Part shown: positions 31,595 to 42,919 of the stretch, one piece after another | Position numbering within the stretch: the stretch's first letter is position 1 | Layout: each line of letters begins with the position of its first letter | Assembly: GCA_037953745.1 (NCBI GenBank) | Contig: JBAKBP010007102.1 | Coordinates: 1-64,000 of the forward strand | From: Lithodes maja | Lineage: Eukaryota; Arthropoda; Malacostraca; Decapoda; Lithodidae | Direction of reading: 5' to 3' | DNA length: 64,000 nucleotides | Notes under the pieces: generated by a model | Told to the model about the DNA's origin: nothing | Database searches by the model: none | The model's input: only the letters and a program-made list of their open reading frames with translations | Program-made: the position numbers and the translations under genes

Positions 31595-33461
31595 TGTGAC
31601 ACATGTCGAGTGTGAGCATGCTGTACAGAACGCCCAGTCATGCCCCACTCTCGCTAGGATCGTCAGGGCAGGAACTTTGGCTGTAGTCTGTGTAGAGTTT
31701 CCTAACTTAGTTCATGTGAGCCGTTGTACTATAAGTATTATGAATATGTATTTTGTTTTCATCTGAGTCAACGAGTTCTATTTTATATCATTAGTTATAA
31801 GTATTGTGTATAAAACTTATTTGTAATGATGAGAGGAGAGAGAGAGAGATTACGTAACGGGGGTCAGTGGGTGCGCCATGCGGGAGGTGGGCCTAACTCA
31901 CTAGCACTCCCCCCCTCCCTCCTCCCCTCAGTGCGTGGGAAAGCCTTTGTCTATCCCAGATTGAGAGAGATAAATTACGTAATGATTGTCAGTGGGCGGT
32001 CCTTAGTAGTTTACGTTGGGCTCACTAGAGGGCCGAGTATAAAAAGGGAAGTCTCGCCACATTTTCTTCAGAACTCATTAGGCAGAGCGACTTCTCATTT
32101 CCCTTGCTAACTATAGATATTCTTCTGACTGATGTGAACTTTCTCTACTACCCTTACAGCCTTTTTTCCTCTCTTCCCTACCCTTTTTAACTTCAATGGT
32201 CCCGTTGGTGCAGAGCTAGTCAGCCAACGTATTATCGCTTGAGTTCTCACGAGATATATGCCTATTAGATAGCCTATTTTGGAAGGGTCAACTTAGAATA
32301 GGATTGATTAATGTTTGTTGCACTCGTATATGCATTTCCCTGTGTATTATTATTATTGTTCCTGTTTTCTGCTGGTCTAGGTAATGCTAGACTGGGATAA
32401 GGCTACTGGTGTTGCGATTCCCGATGTGTACTAGATTTTGTTGAACCTGTACAATCGCAACGGAAACATGGGAAGCCTAGGTGGTCTTTCTGACTGTGTA
32501 CCTTGTGAGTTTAGCACTGTGTTGCGAGTGAGGGCTTTTGCCTCTGCCACCCAACACTGTGCTAACTCGTTTGCTTTGACTTTGAGAGGATTGCCAGGAG
32601 AGAACCAGATACTAGCGATCTGGATCTCTCAAGAGAGCATCCCGTCAATTAACGTAATTTGGCCGCACAGCCTTAAGGACTTCGCTAGGCTACGAGCCGC
32701 TTGCTCAGCCATTGTTTCCTAGCCTACTACATCCCAGCTAGACTTTGCTCGATTAGCAGATACAGAATAGTATTGAAGCTTTCCTTATGTATGATATTGT
32801 TTATGCACTATTGATTTCATGTGTTGCACGCTTAGCTACTTTAGTGATTAGTGGCCCACGAGCACAATCCGAGTAGGCTATTGCCGGTGCATTGGCGGAG
32901 TACTTCTTTTTAATGTTTGCCATTTACTATTGCATATTCTTATAATTCTTCTTATGTCAATTTAAAACTTTAATGATATGTAATTGCCAGTGTTTTGCTT
33001 ATTTGAATAGCTGTTCAAAATCCGATACGTACTTCTTACGGGCATCCGAGAAGCATCTAACTTTATCAGAAGATTCCTTGCTCGATGCTTAAGGACTATT
33101 AATTTAACGTAACGTAATAGTGCCGATCCGAAGTAGAGGGTGGAGGACTTCTTAAGTTCTTAGTCAAGGGTGGATTACTTCGGCTTCGGCCAACACTATT
33201 CTTTGGTGTTGTTGTTTCTTACTTCTTTGTTTGATTGTTGACCAGACTAGATAATTCCTGTCTCTTTATTAGTCTGTTGTTGAACACTAGTACCGAGTTC
33301 TTGTATACCCCGTTATAGCAGATCGAACTCTGGAGGGTATTGGTGTTTTTTGTTCGGCTGGCAGTACTCAGGGTTTGGGATCGTGTGTTTCCGTTGTGGC
33401 AGCGAGCCGTACTCGAGTCCTGATTAAGAGCCCTTGTGTACCCGAGTGCCAGGTCGTAACA
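31595..33461 (+). mobile_element. 5' LTR of plus-strand Ty3/gypsy-like element
   Basis: Starts TGTGACACATG and ends GGTCGTAACA, the TG...CA form of retroviral-type LTRs. It is the reverse complement, with many differences, of the LTRs at 36631 and 42920. At about 1867 bp it is long for an LTR. It carries a TATA box and is followed by a primer-binding-site-like TGGCGACC. It is more diverged from the minus LTRs than they are from each other, so it is an older insertion. Confidence 0.88.
32038..32070 (+). promoter_or_regulatory. LTR TATA box and initiator
   Basis: TATAAAAAGG followed about 30 bases on by CTTCAGAAC, a plausible initiator. The same TATA is conserved in both minus-strand LTRs, while flanking LTR bases differ, which supports a core promoter at the U3/R border. 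Confidence 0.6.
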
Positions 33462-33463
33462 AA

Positions 33464-33481
33464 TGGCGACCTTGCTTAGGA
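33464..33481 (+). promoter_or_regulatory. Primer-binding site candidate
   Basis: TGGCGACC two bases after the LTR end. TGG pairs with the CCA 3' end of a tRNA; the rest would match an acceptor ending GGTCG-CCA. The tRNA is not identified. It is conserved in the minus element. Confidence 0.6.
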
Positions 33482-34874
33482 TTTTGTGAACAGTATAAAT
33501 TTTTGCAGAGTTGTACAACATTTGTTTGTTTGTATTTTAGCGTGCATATTGAAGAATATTTTTGTTTTGTATGGCAATTAGTAGAGCATTTAAGAGACTC
33601 CAGTTAATTTAGTAATTAGTGCTTGCATAGGAAGTTTAACACTTTTGTCTCGAGAATTTTTTTGTGGACTTCAGTATGTCGTGCCCTAGCACTGACGAGG
33701 AGCGAGAGATGCCATTTGAAGAGGTGCCGTTAGTAACCAGTGAGGAGGATGCTAGAGTTTTTGTGAGTAAGCGGTACCACGTGACGGAGGAGAGGCTGAC
33801 TGGGGTGGATGTTTATGGCTTGCACCTGATAGCCAAGGTTTTGGGCATTTCCAATCTAGTAGGGATGTCCAAGGGGGAGCTGATTTCCTGGGTGTTGCAT
33901 GGGCGACATGGGGTTTCGGAGGAGAGGGCGTTTGGGGGGGTTCCTCCCCAGATCCCCTCTCTCTCGACTCCCACAGTGCCGTCCACTCAGTTACCGGAGG
34001 TTAGCACTCTCCCACAGAGGGATGAGAATTGGCAGATTGGAGTGCCCTCGGGTGGTGCACATGGTGGTTCCCCAGTTTTTGCCCCCCCTCCTTCAGTAGT
34101 GGCAGCTCCCTCTTCCTGCCTGTCTCCAGATATGGTATTTAGACTTGAGCTTGCTAAGATTGAGACTAGGAGGCATGAGATTGAGAATGAGACTAGGAAG
34201 CAGGAGATTGAGGCTGAGGCTAGGAGGCATGAGATTGAGGCTGAGACTAGGAGGCATGAGGCTGAGCTTAGGTACGACTCAGAGAAATATTGTGCTCAAT
34301 TAGATTTAGATAAGACTCGTGCAGAGTCGACAGGGACGCGGATGGGCCGTGAGGGCCAAGTAAGAGAAGAGTCCTTGGCCCACTTAGTCAAATTGGTGCC
34401 GGTATTTAGTGAGACTGAAGTCACAGAATTTTTTAATCGTTTTGAGAAGAAGTGTAGGGAGCATAATTGGCCTGAAGAGAAGGGGGCAGCTCTAGTCTCC
34501 TCAAGACTTACGGGTAAGGGTCTGAAGGCTTATGATGCACTGCCTTTAGAGTCTTGCATTGACTACCCAGAATTGAAGAGAGCTGTCCTACGGGCATACG
34601 AGTTGCAACCGGAAACATATCGATTGAAGTTTCGGGGTGTTACAAAGACTAGGGAGGCGACCTTTCTTGAACATGCCCGGGACTTAAAAGATGCACTTAA
34701 AAACTGGACACGTTCTGAGAAAGCTGAGACGGCCGAACAGTTGACTGAGCTGTTTCTGCTCGAGCAGTTTTATAAGTGTACAGGTGCAGAAATGACTTTA
34801 ACTATTAAAGAAAAGAACCCAAAAACTCTACAGGAGGCAGCTGAGATGGCTGACCTCCGGCTATCACTAATTCG

Positions 34875-36347
34875 CCTGGACCTGATACAATCTCGCCTAG
34901 AGTTCTAAAGGAAGCTAAGGATGAGCTCTCTAAACCACTGACATTACTATTCAATAAATCCTTGCAGTCTGGAACTATGCCCGATCAGTGGAAGCTAGCC
35001 AACGTAACACCGATATTCAAAAAAGGCAGCAAATCCCTATCCAGTAACTATCGTCCAATTAGCTTAACCTCAGTTGTATGTAAAATGCTAGAAACGGTCA
35101 TACGAGACAGACTCGTAAATCACTTAGAGGAAAATAACATACTTAAAGATACTCAACACGGCTTTCGTAAAAAACGTTCCTGTTTAACAAACCTCTTAGA
35201 CTTCTTCCACGATATCCTCAACCTCTACGATGAGAGTAAAGCTGTAGATATTATATACCTTGATTTTCAAAAGGCCTTTGACAAAGTTCCCCACAAACGT
35301 TTACTGCTAAAACTAAAAGCGCATGGAATACAAGACGGTGTGTTGACATGGATAGAAAATTGGCTCAGCGACAGAAAGCAAAGAGTAGTCATAAACGGTA
35401 AGGCATCAAAATGGACCAATGTAAGTAGCGGGGTACCCCAGGGATCGGTACTAGGACCAATTCTCTTTCTAATTTACATCAACGACCTAGATGAGGGTCT
35501 CACCTGTACAATCTCAAAATTTGCTGACGATACAAAAATTGCAAATAGCGTACTCTCAAAAGAACAAGTTGACGATATGCAACACAATCTAGATAAATTG
35601 TCATGTTGGGCCCAAATTTGGCAAATGAGTTTCAATGCGGATAAATGTAAAGTACTACATATCGGATACCTAAATGAGAAAGCAAACTATTCGATGAATG
35701 GCACTCAGCTTAAGAATGTAAACAGAGAAACCGATCTGGGAGTAACAATATCGAGTAACCTAAAACCGAGTCAACAATGTTCAGAAGTTGTTAAGAAGGC
35801 AAACAAAATAATTGGCTTTATAGGCAGGTCATTTGAGCATAAATCCAAAGAAGTTATCCTAACCCTTTACAATTCCTTAGTCCGCCCTCTTCTGGAATAT
35901 TGCGTTCAATCCTGGTGCCCTTATTACCAAAAAGATATAAACAAGCTAGAACGAGTTCAACGTAGAGTTACCAAAATGATACCTAGCCTAAAGAACAAAC
36001 CATACGAAGAGCGTCTTAGAGAATTAAATCTATTTCCTTTAACCCAGCGCAGATTAAGAGGCGACTTAATTCAAGTGTTCAAAATCATCAAAGGCATCGA
36101 CAATATGAACTCTAGTAAGTACTTCACTATCGACGAATCTAATTACACGCGGGGAAACGGTTGCAAAATTATTGGTAAATCTTTTAACTCGCACGAATCT
36201 AAGAATTTCTTCTTCAATCGAGTTGTCAACTTGTGGAATGGGCTTCCCCGAAACGTTATAGACTGCATCACCGTTGATTCATTTAAACTCCGCCTAGACA
36301 AATATCTCGCATCAAACCCGCGACTGACTGCGTTTGTAAATGAATAA
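34875..36347 (+). CDS. CR1 RT fragment, open to the natural stop
   Basis: Continuous frame of 490 codons from the insertion point to the natural C-terminus PRLTAFVNE. It includes NYRPISLTS, LDFQKAFDKVPH, GVPQGSVLGPILF, FADDTK and the whole C-terminal region without any stop, unlike copies 1 to 3. It lacks the endonuclease and the first RT motifs, so it cannot act alone. The clean frame implies a recent insertion from an active source and shows what an undamaged CR1 RT C-terminus looks like here. Confidence 0.88.
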   Translation, partial: PGPDTISPRVLKEAKDELSKPLTLLFNKSLQSGTMPDQWKLANVTPIFKKGSKSLSSNYRPISLTSVVCKMLETVIRDRLVNHLEENNILKDTQHGFRKKRSCLTNLLDFFHDILNLYDESKAVDIIYLDFQKAFDKVPHKRLLLKLKAHGIQDGVLTWIENWLSDRKQRVVINGKASKWTNVSSGVPQGSVLGPILFLIYINDLDEGLTCTISKFADDTKIANSVLSKEQVDDMQHNLDKLSCWAQIWQMSFNADKCKVLHIGYLNEKANYSMNGTQLKNVNRETDLGVTISSNLKPSQQCSEVVKKANKIIGFIGRSFEHKSKEVILTLYNSLVRPLLEYCVQSWCPYYQKDINKLERVQRRVTKMIPSLKNKPYEERLRELNLFPLTQRRLRGDLIQVFKIIKGIDNMNSSKYFTIDESNYTRGNGCKIIGKSFNSHESKNFFFNRVVNLWNGLPRNVIDCITVDSFKLRLDKYLASNPRLTAFVNE

Positions 36348-36573
36348 CTTTATTTTATCCCCCCCTCAGTTACTAACCCATCTGTCCCCTACTAACTTCC
36401 TAATCCTGCCACGGACATTAGTTCCAGGGCAGTAATTCCCTTTCCAATGTTCCCTTACCCACTCTAAACCACTGTTTGGACACTTGATCCTCAGTGTTTT
36501 GGAGGACAAGCAACCTAGAAGGGTCACTGGATCTGTTGTTGCTTGATTTCCTTTGTACTCCTTTGTACTCCTT
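34875..36573 (+). mobile_element. CR1-type LINE, 5' truncated, inserted in gag (CR1 copy 4)
   Basis: Inserted with a 5-bp target duplication ATTCG (34870-34874 and 36574-36578). The undisrupted site is visible in the minus copy (about 41550-41554). The CR1 part runs from the middle of RT to the CCTTTGTACT tail. Its sequence matches copy 3 closely. Confidence 0.93.
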
Positions 36574-36630
36574 ATTCGTGGGTGCGGGTCTGCCCAGCGT
36601 AGTGAGGCAGGTAACAAGGGGTGTGACGCC

Positions 36631-38474
36631 TGTTACGACCGGGCACTCGGGTACACTAGGGCTCTTACACAGGACTCGAGTATGGCTCGCTGCCACAACG
36701 GAAACACACGATCCCAACCCCAGAGTACTGCCAGCCGAACAAAAAACGCCACTACCCTCCAGAGTTCTATCTGCTATAACGGGGTATACAAGAACTCGGT
36801 ACTAGCGTTTCACACAACAGACTAATAACAAGACGGGAGTTATCTAGTCTGGTCAACAATCAAACAAAGAAGAAAGTACTACAACACTAAAGAATAGTGT
36901 TGGCCGAAGCCGAAGTAATCCACCCTTGAACTAAGAACTTAAGAAGTCCTCCACCCTCTACTTCGGATCGGCACTATTACGTTACGTTAAACAATAGTCC
37001 TCGAGCATCAAGCAAGGAATCTTCTGATAAGTTAGATGCTTCTCGAATACTCATAAGAAGTAAGTATCGGATTTTGAACAGCAATTTAATGAATAACTCA
37101 CTGGTAATTAAAGGCTTTAAATTGACATAAGAAGAATTATAAGAATAAGCAATAGGATATGGCAAACATTAAAAAGAAGTACTCCGACAATGCACTGACA
37201 ATAGCCTACTAGGATTGTGCTCGTGGGCCACTAATCTCTAAAGTAGCTAAGCGTGCCACACATGAAATCAATAGTGCATAAACAATAACATACATAAGGA
37301 GAAGCTTCAATACTATGCTGTATCTGCTGGTCGAGCAAAGTCTAGCTAGGATATCTAAGGTTAGGAAACAATGGCTGAGCAAGCGGCTCGTAGCCTAGCG
37401 AGGTCCTTAAGACTGTGCGGCCAAATTACGTTAATTGACGGGATGCTCTCTTGAGAGATCCAGATCACTAGTATCTGGTTCTCTCCTGGCGATCCTCTCA
37501 AAGTCAAGCAAATGAGATAGCACAGTGTTGGGTGGCAGAGGCAAAAGCCCTCACTCGCAACACAGTGCTAAACTCCCACGGTACACAGTCAGAAAGACCA
37601 CCTAGGCGTTCCACGTCTCCGTTGCAATTGTACTGGTTCAACCGCAACCTAGTACTCATAGGAAATCACAACTCAGAAACCCTATCCCAGTCTAGCATTG
37701 CCTAAGCCAGCAGAAAACAGGAACATGAATAATCGCACACAGGGAAATGCATATACGAGTGCAACAAACATCAATCAATCCTATTCTAGTTAACCCTTCC
37801 AAAAATAGGCTATCTAACAGGCACTTATCTCGTGAGAACTCAAGCGATAATACTTTGGCTGACTAAATCTGCACCAAAGGGGTCATTGAGGTTATAAAGG
37901 GTCGAGAAGGGAAGAAGATAGGCTGTTCAGAGAGTAGAGAAAGTTCACATCAGTCGGAAGAATATGGATAGTTGCAAGGGATATGAGAAGTCGCTCTGCC
38001 TGATGAGTTCTAAAGAATTGTGGCGAGGACCTCTCCTTTTTATACTCGGCCCTCTAGTGAGCATATCGCCAACTACTAAGGACCGCCCACTAGCAATCGT
38101 TACGTAATATTCTCTCTCAATCTGGGATCGACAAAGGATTTCCCACGCGCTGAGAGGGAGGAGGGAGGAGGGAGGGAGGCCTACCTACCTCGTGGCGCGC
38201 TCACGGGCCGTCGTTACATAACTCTCTCTCTTCTCCTCATCATTACATATAAGTCCCACACACAATACTTATAACTAATGATATAAAATAGAACTCGTTG
38301 ACTCAGATGAAAACAAAATACATATTTATAATACTTATAGTACAACGGCTCACATAAACTAAGTTAGGAAACTCTACACAGACTACAGCCAAAGTTCCTG
38401 CCCTGACGATCCTAGCGAGAGTGGGGCCTGACTGGGCGTTCTGTACAGCATGCTCATACTCGACATGCGTCACA
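36631..38474 (-). repeat. 3' LTR of minus-strand element
   Basis: On the plus strand it reads TGTTACGACC...GCGTCACA. It contains the conserved TATA box (CCTTTTTATA at 38035-38044). Compared with the 42920 LTR I see only scattered single-base and small indel differences, for example around 37370 and 37890. Confidence 0.93.
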
Positions 38475-38490
38475 CCTCCCCCAAGATTTT
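38475..38490 (-). promoter_or_regulatory. Polypurine tract
   Basis: On the minus strand AAAATCTTGGGGGAGG abuts the 3' LTR start TGTGACGC. This is the expected plus-strand primer site of LTR retrotransposons. Confidence 0.8.
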
Positions 38491-38959
38491 ACTTGCTCAA
38501 CCCTGAGCTAAAATCTGATATACAGAACCCCATCAAACCCCTCACACCCAGCGACCGCATGGCACTAAAACAACGCTGAGTTTATCACTAAAACACATCT
38601 TATAAAAAAAAAAATTCACATTTCATAACTCCTCCCAACAATAGTAAAAGACATAATATCATGCTCCCAGAGCGAGCTTACAGCAGCTCAGCCGTTTGAT
38701 AGTTCGTGGACTACTCAAACTCTATAGGCTATGACAAACTTATACAATTATCTATATCAAAAAGAAAGAGTTTTTATATGATTTTTATATTTTAATATGT
38801 TTTTTCCGGCTGCACTATAAGGGCAGCCTATTTTCTTCTATACCAAACGCTCAACAATCCTGCTTTACGACCCAATACGCTGGGCTACAACCGCGAGCCA
38901 ACAAGCACCAAGCGCAAAATACTATTCAAACTAAAGCAGGAGGCTACCCGTGTGTCAAT

Positions 38960-41900
38960 CTACCCAGGATCATATACCCTTGAACGACCATCTGCAACCA
39001 CGTTGTCACAACCGGCAATATGGCGTATGTCCAGGTTATATACCAATAACCTTAGTGACCACCTGGTCAGCCTCATACTCCGATTGTGAAACTGGTCCAA
39101 GATCTTGAGAGGGTGATGATCTGGGTAAACTACAACGACCGGACCATAGGCTGGAACATAGACCTCGAAATGCCCCAGCGCATCATCGTCCTTTTCACTT
39201 TCATTCATCAGGTTCTGAAACGTTGCTAGTGCATTCTTAAGTCCGTCAGGCATAACATTGCACTGGTAGGTACTCCCGTCCACAACAAAACCACATACCT
39301 CTTTAGCACGCTCGGACAAAGTTACAAGCAACGACCACTCACGACATTCCTTATCCCTCAGACCCTTCGTCCACACGTAATCCAGCTCTGCTTGCACCAT
39401 AGGCTGTCGAGCAGGATTTATACGGTAGGGAATTAAACTGAGCCTTGCACTATCTCCAGCCTGCATGTCGGATTCTACCCCGTACATCAGGCCTGGAGAA
39501 GCAACAAACATGCGAAAGTACTGCCATAGCCTAGTAAATAACTGCCTTGCACTGTCTCCACGAACAACATGCCTAGTGCCCTCCCACAACCCAGCCGAGA
39601 CCGCAGCTTCTAACCTGTAGTCTCCCTCCTTCTCCACCTTCGTCCCTAGAACAGCCAGGTCATGAGAGGGACAATCAGTACCACCTGTGCAGTCACTCCC
39701 ATAGTTCATTATTGCTAAGGCTTCCCCGCCGATACCGTACATGCGCACCCCCGCATTCCTTGTGACGACATCTGCCTGCGCAGCATCACCGCTTTCAGCG
39801 ACATGGCCAGATACAGTCGGTCTATGGTAGGGCTGTTGCATTAGACTAGAGCAGCATTGGGAGGCTATGCGACGACCGGGCACTGCGATACCACAGCCGA
39901 CCTTACCAATCTGCTCAATGTCCTCCTTTTGACCACCACCCTTGGCAGCCATGGGTCGACCCTGACCTGGCAACCATGCCAAAGCCTCGTCGCCCACCTT
40001 GAACCACCGAAACAACGAGGCTAACGGTCTTTCAACAGTCACGTGACCTGCCCGTGGAACATCTTGCACCGCCCGAGTTGTGAGACTCAGGGGCTCGGCA
40101 CGACCAGTGGGGTATGAACCGAGCTGGTGCTGGAGTGCTGCACACTGCTGCTCAGGCAGGTGCTCTAGCGCTTCCACAGCCACCAGACTCGTGTCCCCCG
40201 CCCACTGTTCCGCCGAGACATGACAATCCCTTCTCTCCTCCACCTGTGCCCTACTACCCCCCTCTCCTTCTCCACCTTGGCCGCGGCAGACCAACGCAGG
40301 GACAGTAGGCTGCTCAGGTGGTTGCCTCACAAACTCCTCCAACAGGTTCACATGACATGCTTCCCCGTCCTCGTGTTTAATCTCGACAGCACCATTACCA
40401 CACTTCTGAACTTCCGGATCCTCCAACTGCAGTTTACAAATATCTGAGGGAACCAACTTGTCTAGATGCTTCCGAAGCAACCCAAGTCCTTCCCCAATAT
40501 CAAACTGAGCAACCCTTTCTTCTCTCCGTGTGCAACGTTGCTGCCTCGGAGTCTCTTCCTGCCCTACCTCCTCACTAGCTGTGACAGGTCCTGGGGCCTC
40601 TCCAGACTCTAACATAGGTGCCAATACTGAATCACCCAGGAGAGCCGCCGAGTCAAAACTCTTAAAACCAACTCCAACTTTAGCCTCCTCCTGTTGATCG
40701 TTCCTCTGCTGGTCTGAAGACGGAGGACTAGGCTGTGACACTTTATCTGCCCGAGCTCGGGTGACAACACACGCCATGGGTTGTGTCTGGCACCGCTCGA
40801 CCCACTCTTGCTCTTCCCCACTCACGTCGGCCGGCCTCTCGGCAACGACTAAGGGTAGAACCTCAGAAGCGGGCATTGCAAAGTCGTTGCCGAGAAGAAG
40901 GTCGACGCCCTCCACTGGCAGTTTCTCCACAATCCCGACATCCAATTCACGTGCCACACCATCCACCTCCAACTCCAACCGCACCAGCGGGTATGACCGA
41001 GTTGCATTAATACCCTGCACCACTACCACCCGAGCCGCATTTATAGGGTAGCCAGTCAAGTTATTCATCAGAGTCTGGGAAGCACCCGTATCACGCAAGA
41101 CCTCTACTCCATGCTTGCGCCCCGCCCACATCACGCAACCCCGTCCTCTATGGTCGCAAAAAACATCCTGAGCAGGGTTCGAGCCTCCCAGGTGCTTCTG
41201 CATTGGCTGTGCCTCAGCCTCTGACGAACTGCCCCGGGCAAATTCAGAAAACTTCGGAGACACACCAATGTTGCAGGCCAAAGACACAGCTGCTGTAGGT
41301 GGTTTGCTAGGACAGACTCTTGCAAAGTGCCCCTTTTCATGACAATGATAACACTCCAACTCCCCTCTGGGCTTCCCTTGGTACTGGGAAGGGCCCGGCC
41401 CCTTCTTAAATGGGACGGTGCTAGTCTTGTGGTCAGTCTTGGTATCATAGCTCTTGTACTTGTTTGCATAATGTATATCACTAACTCGGGGGGGTGGGGC
41501 GTCACGCCCCTTGTTACCTGCCTCACTACGCTGGGCAGACCCGCACCCACGAATTAGTGATAGCCGGAGGTCAGCCATCTCAGCTGCCTCCTGTAGAGTT
41601 TTTGGATTCTTTTCTTTAATAGTTAAAGTCATTTCTGCACCTGTACACTTATAAAACTGCTCGAGCAGAAACAGCTCAGTCAACTGTTCGGCCGTCTCAG
41701 CTTTCTCAGAACGTGTCCAGTTTGTAAGTGCATCTTTTAAGTCCCGGGCATGTTCAAGAAAGGTCGCCTCCCTAGTCTTCGTAACACCCCGAAACTTCAA
41801 TCGATATGTTTCTGGTTGCAACTCGTATGCCCGTAGGACAGCTCTCTTCAATACTGGGTAGTCAATGCAAGACTCTAAAGGTAGTGCATCATAAGCCTTC

Positions 41901-42706
41901 AGACCCTTACCCGTAAGTCTTGAGGAGACTAGAGCTGCCCACTTCTCTTCAGGCCAATTATGCTCCCTACACTTCTTCTCAAAACGATTAAAAAATTCTG
42001 TGACTTCAGTTTCACTAAATGCCGGCACCAATTTGACTAAGTGGGACAAGGACTGTTCTCTTACTTGGCCCTCACGGCCCATCCGAGTCCCTGTCGACTC
42101 TGCACGAGTCTTATCTAAATCTATTTGAGCACAATATTTCTCGGAGTCGTACCTAAGCTCAGCCTCGTGCCTCCTAGTCTCAGCCTCAATCTCCTTCTCC
42201 TGCTTCCTAGCCTCATTCTCAATTTTAGCAAGCTCAAGTCTAAATATCATATCTGGAGACAGGCAGGAAGAGGGAGCTGCCACTACTGAAGGAGGGGGGG
42301 CAAGAACTGGGGAACCACCATACGCACCGCCCGAGGGCACTCCAATCTGCCAATTCTCATCCCTCTGTGGGAGAGTGCTAATCTCCGGCAACTGAGTGGA
42401 CGGCACTGTGGGAGTCGAGTGAGAGGGGATCTGGGGAGGAACCCCCCCAAACGCCCTCTCCTCCGAAACCCCATGTCGCCCACGCAACACCCAGGAAATC
42501 AGCTCCCTCTTGGACATCCCTCCTACATTGGATAGACCCAAAACCTTGGCTATCAGGTGCAAGCCATAAACATTCACCCCAGTCAGCCTCTCCTCCGTCA
42601 CATGGTACTGCTTACTCACAAAAAGTCTAGCATCCTCCTCACTAGTTACTAACGGCACCTCCTCAAATGGCATCTCTCGCTCCTCGTCAATACTAGGGCA
42701 CGACAT
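38960..42706 (-). CDS. Gag-protease-RT-RNase H polyprotein, internally reduced
   Basis: One frame of 1248 codons from the ATG shared with the plus gag. Domains in order: SAP-like N-terminus (about 40-80); charged helix (170-190); capsid-like region (225-385); zinc knuckle CYHCHEKGHFARVC (about 452-465, CX2CX4HX4C); protease with DTGAS (about 539) and LLLGND (about 603); a region with CHVNLL and KVGDEALAWLPG (about 785-950) that resembles an integrase C-terminal (GPY/F) segment; RT remnants PYRINP (1093) and MPDGLKNALATFQNLMN (about 1152), missing the YxDD block; and RNase H tail DHHPLKIL...HIAGCDNVVADGRSR to the end. The RT and integrase have large in-frame deletions. Gag, knuckle and protease look intact, so a Gag-supplying non-autonomous element is possible. 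Domain names after protease are by pattern only. Confidence 0.85.
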   Translation of the reverse strand: MSCPSIDEEREMPFEEVPLVTSEEDARLFVSKQYHVTEERLTGVNVYGLHLIAKVLGLSNVGGMSKRELISWVLRGRHGVSEERAFGGVPPQIPSHSTPTVPSTQLPEISTLPQRDENWQIGVPSGGAYGGSPVLAPPPSVVAAPSSCLSPDMIFRLELAKIENEARKQEKEIEAETRRHEAELRYDSEKYCAQIDLDKTRAESTGTRMGREGQVREQSLSHLVKLVPAFSETEVTEFFNRFEKKCREHNWPEEKWAALVSSRLTGKGLKAYDALPLESCIDYPVLKRAVLRAYELQPETYRLKFRGVTKTREATFLEHARDLKDALTNWTRSEKAETAEQLTELFLLEQFYKCTGAEMTLTIKEKNPKTLQEAAEMADLRLSLIRGCGSAQRSEAGNKGRDAPPPRVSDIHYANKYKSYDTKTDHKTSTVPFKKGPGPSQYQGKPRGELECYHCHEKGHFARVCPSKPPTAAVSLACNIGVSPKFSEFARGSSSEAEAQPMQKHLGGSNPAQDVFCDHRGRGCVMWAGRKHGVEVLRDTGASQTLMNNLTGYPINAARVVVVQGINATRSYPLVRLELEVDGVARELDVGIVEKLPVEGVDLLLGNDFAMPASEVLPLVVAERPADVSGEEQEWVERCQTQPMACVVTRARADKVSQPSPPSSDQQRNDQQEEAKVGVGFKSFDSAALLGDSVLAPMLESGEAPGPVTASEEVGQEETPRQQRCTRREERVAQFDIGEGLGLLRKHLDKLVPSDICKLQLEDPEVQKCGNGAVEIKHEDGEACHVNLLEEFVRQPPEQPTVPALVCRGQGGEGEGGSRAQVEERRDCHVSAEQWAGDTSLVAVEALEHLPEQQCAALQHQLGSYPTGRAEPLSLTTRAVQDVPRAGHVTVERPLASLFRWFKVGDEALAWLPGQGRPMAAKGGGQKEDIEQIGKVGCGIAVPGRRIASQCCSSLMQQPYHRPTVSGHVAESGDAAQADVVTRNAGVRMYGIGGEALAIMNYGSDCTGGTDCPSHDLAVLGTKVEKEGDYRLEAAVSAGLWEGTRHVVRGDSARQLFTRLWQYFRMFVASPGLMYGVESDMQAGDSARLSLIPYRINPARQPMVQAELDYVWTKGLRDKECREWSLLVTLSERAKEVCGFVVDGSTYQCNVMPDGLKNALATFQNLMNESEKDDDALGHFEVYVPAYGPVVVVYPDHHPLKILDQFHNRSMRLTRWSLRLLVYNLDIRHIAGCDNVVADGRSRVYDPG

Positions 42707-42899
42707 ACTGAAGTTCACAAAAAATTCTCGAGACAAAAGTGTTAAACTCCCTTATGTAAGCACTAATTACTAAATTAACTGGAGTCTCTTAAATGCTCTC
42801 CTAATTGCCTTACAAAACAAAATATTCTTCAATATGCACGCTAAAGTACGAACAAACCAATGTTGTACAACTCTGCAAAAAATTATACTGTTCACAAAA

Positions 42900-42917
42900 T
42901 CCTAAGCAAGGTCGCCA
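42900..42917 (-). promoter_or_regulatory. Primer-binding site candidate of minus element
   Basis: On the minus strand TGGCGACC stands two bases after the 5' LTR end, the same as in the plus element. Confidence 0.6.
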
Positions 42918-42919
42918 TT

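Larger units (their letters stand above)
33676..36630 (+). pseudogene. gag of plus-strand LTR element, split by CR1 and cut short
   Basis: The ATG at 33676 (MSCPSTDEERE) is shared with the minus copy. About 400 codons are open: an N-terminal SAP-like stretch (LHLIAKVLGISNLVGMSKG), a Pro-rich linker, a charged helix of 9-residue repeats (ETRRHEIEN type, four units), and a capsid-like region with FFNRFEKKCREHNW. At 34875 a CR1 interrupts it. Gag resumes at 36579 for about 50 bases and then ends at the minus LTR edge. No zinc knuckle, protease or pol remains. Confidence 0.87.

Noticed and set aside
32438..32722. 94-codon frame within the plus 5' LTR
   Set aside because: Lies wholly in the LTR, is broken in the minus LTR copies and has no domain.
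36977..37165. 62-codon minus frame repeated exactly at 43266-43454
   Set aside because: Its perfect repetition is explained by both lying at the same place in the two LTRs; no start context or domain.
40114..41557. Plus-strand frames opposite the LTR polyprotein
   Set aside because: Antisense shadows of the long minus coding frame.
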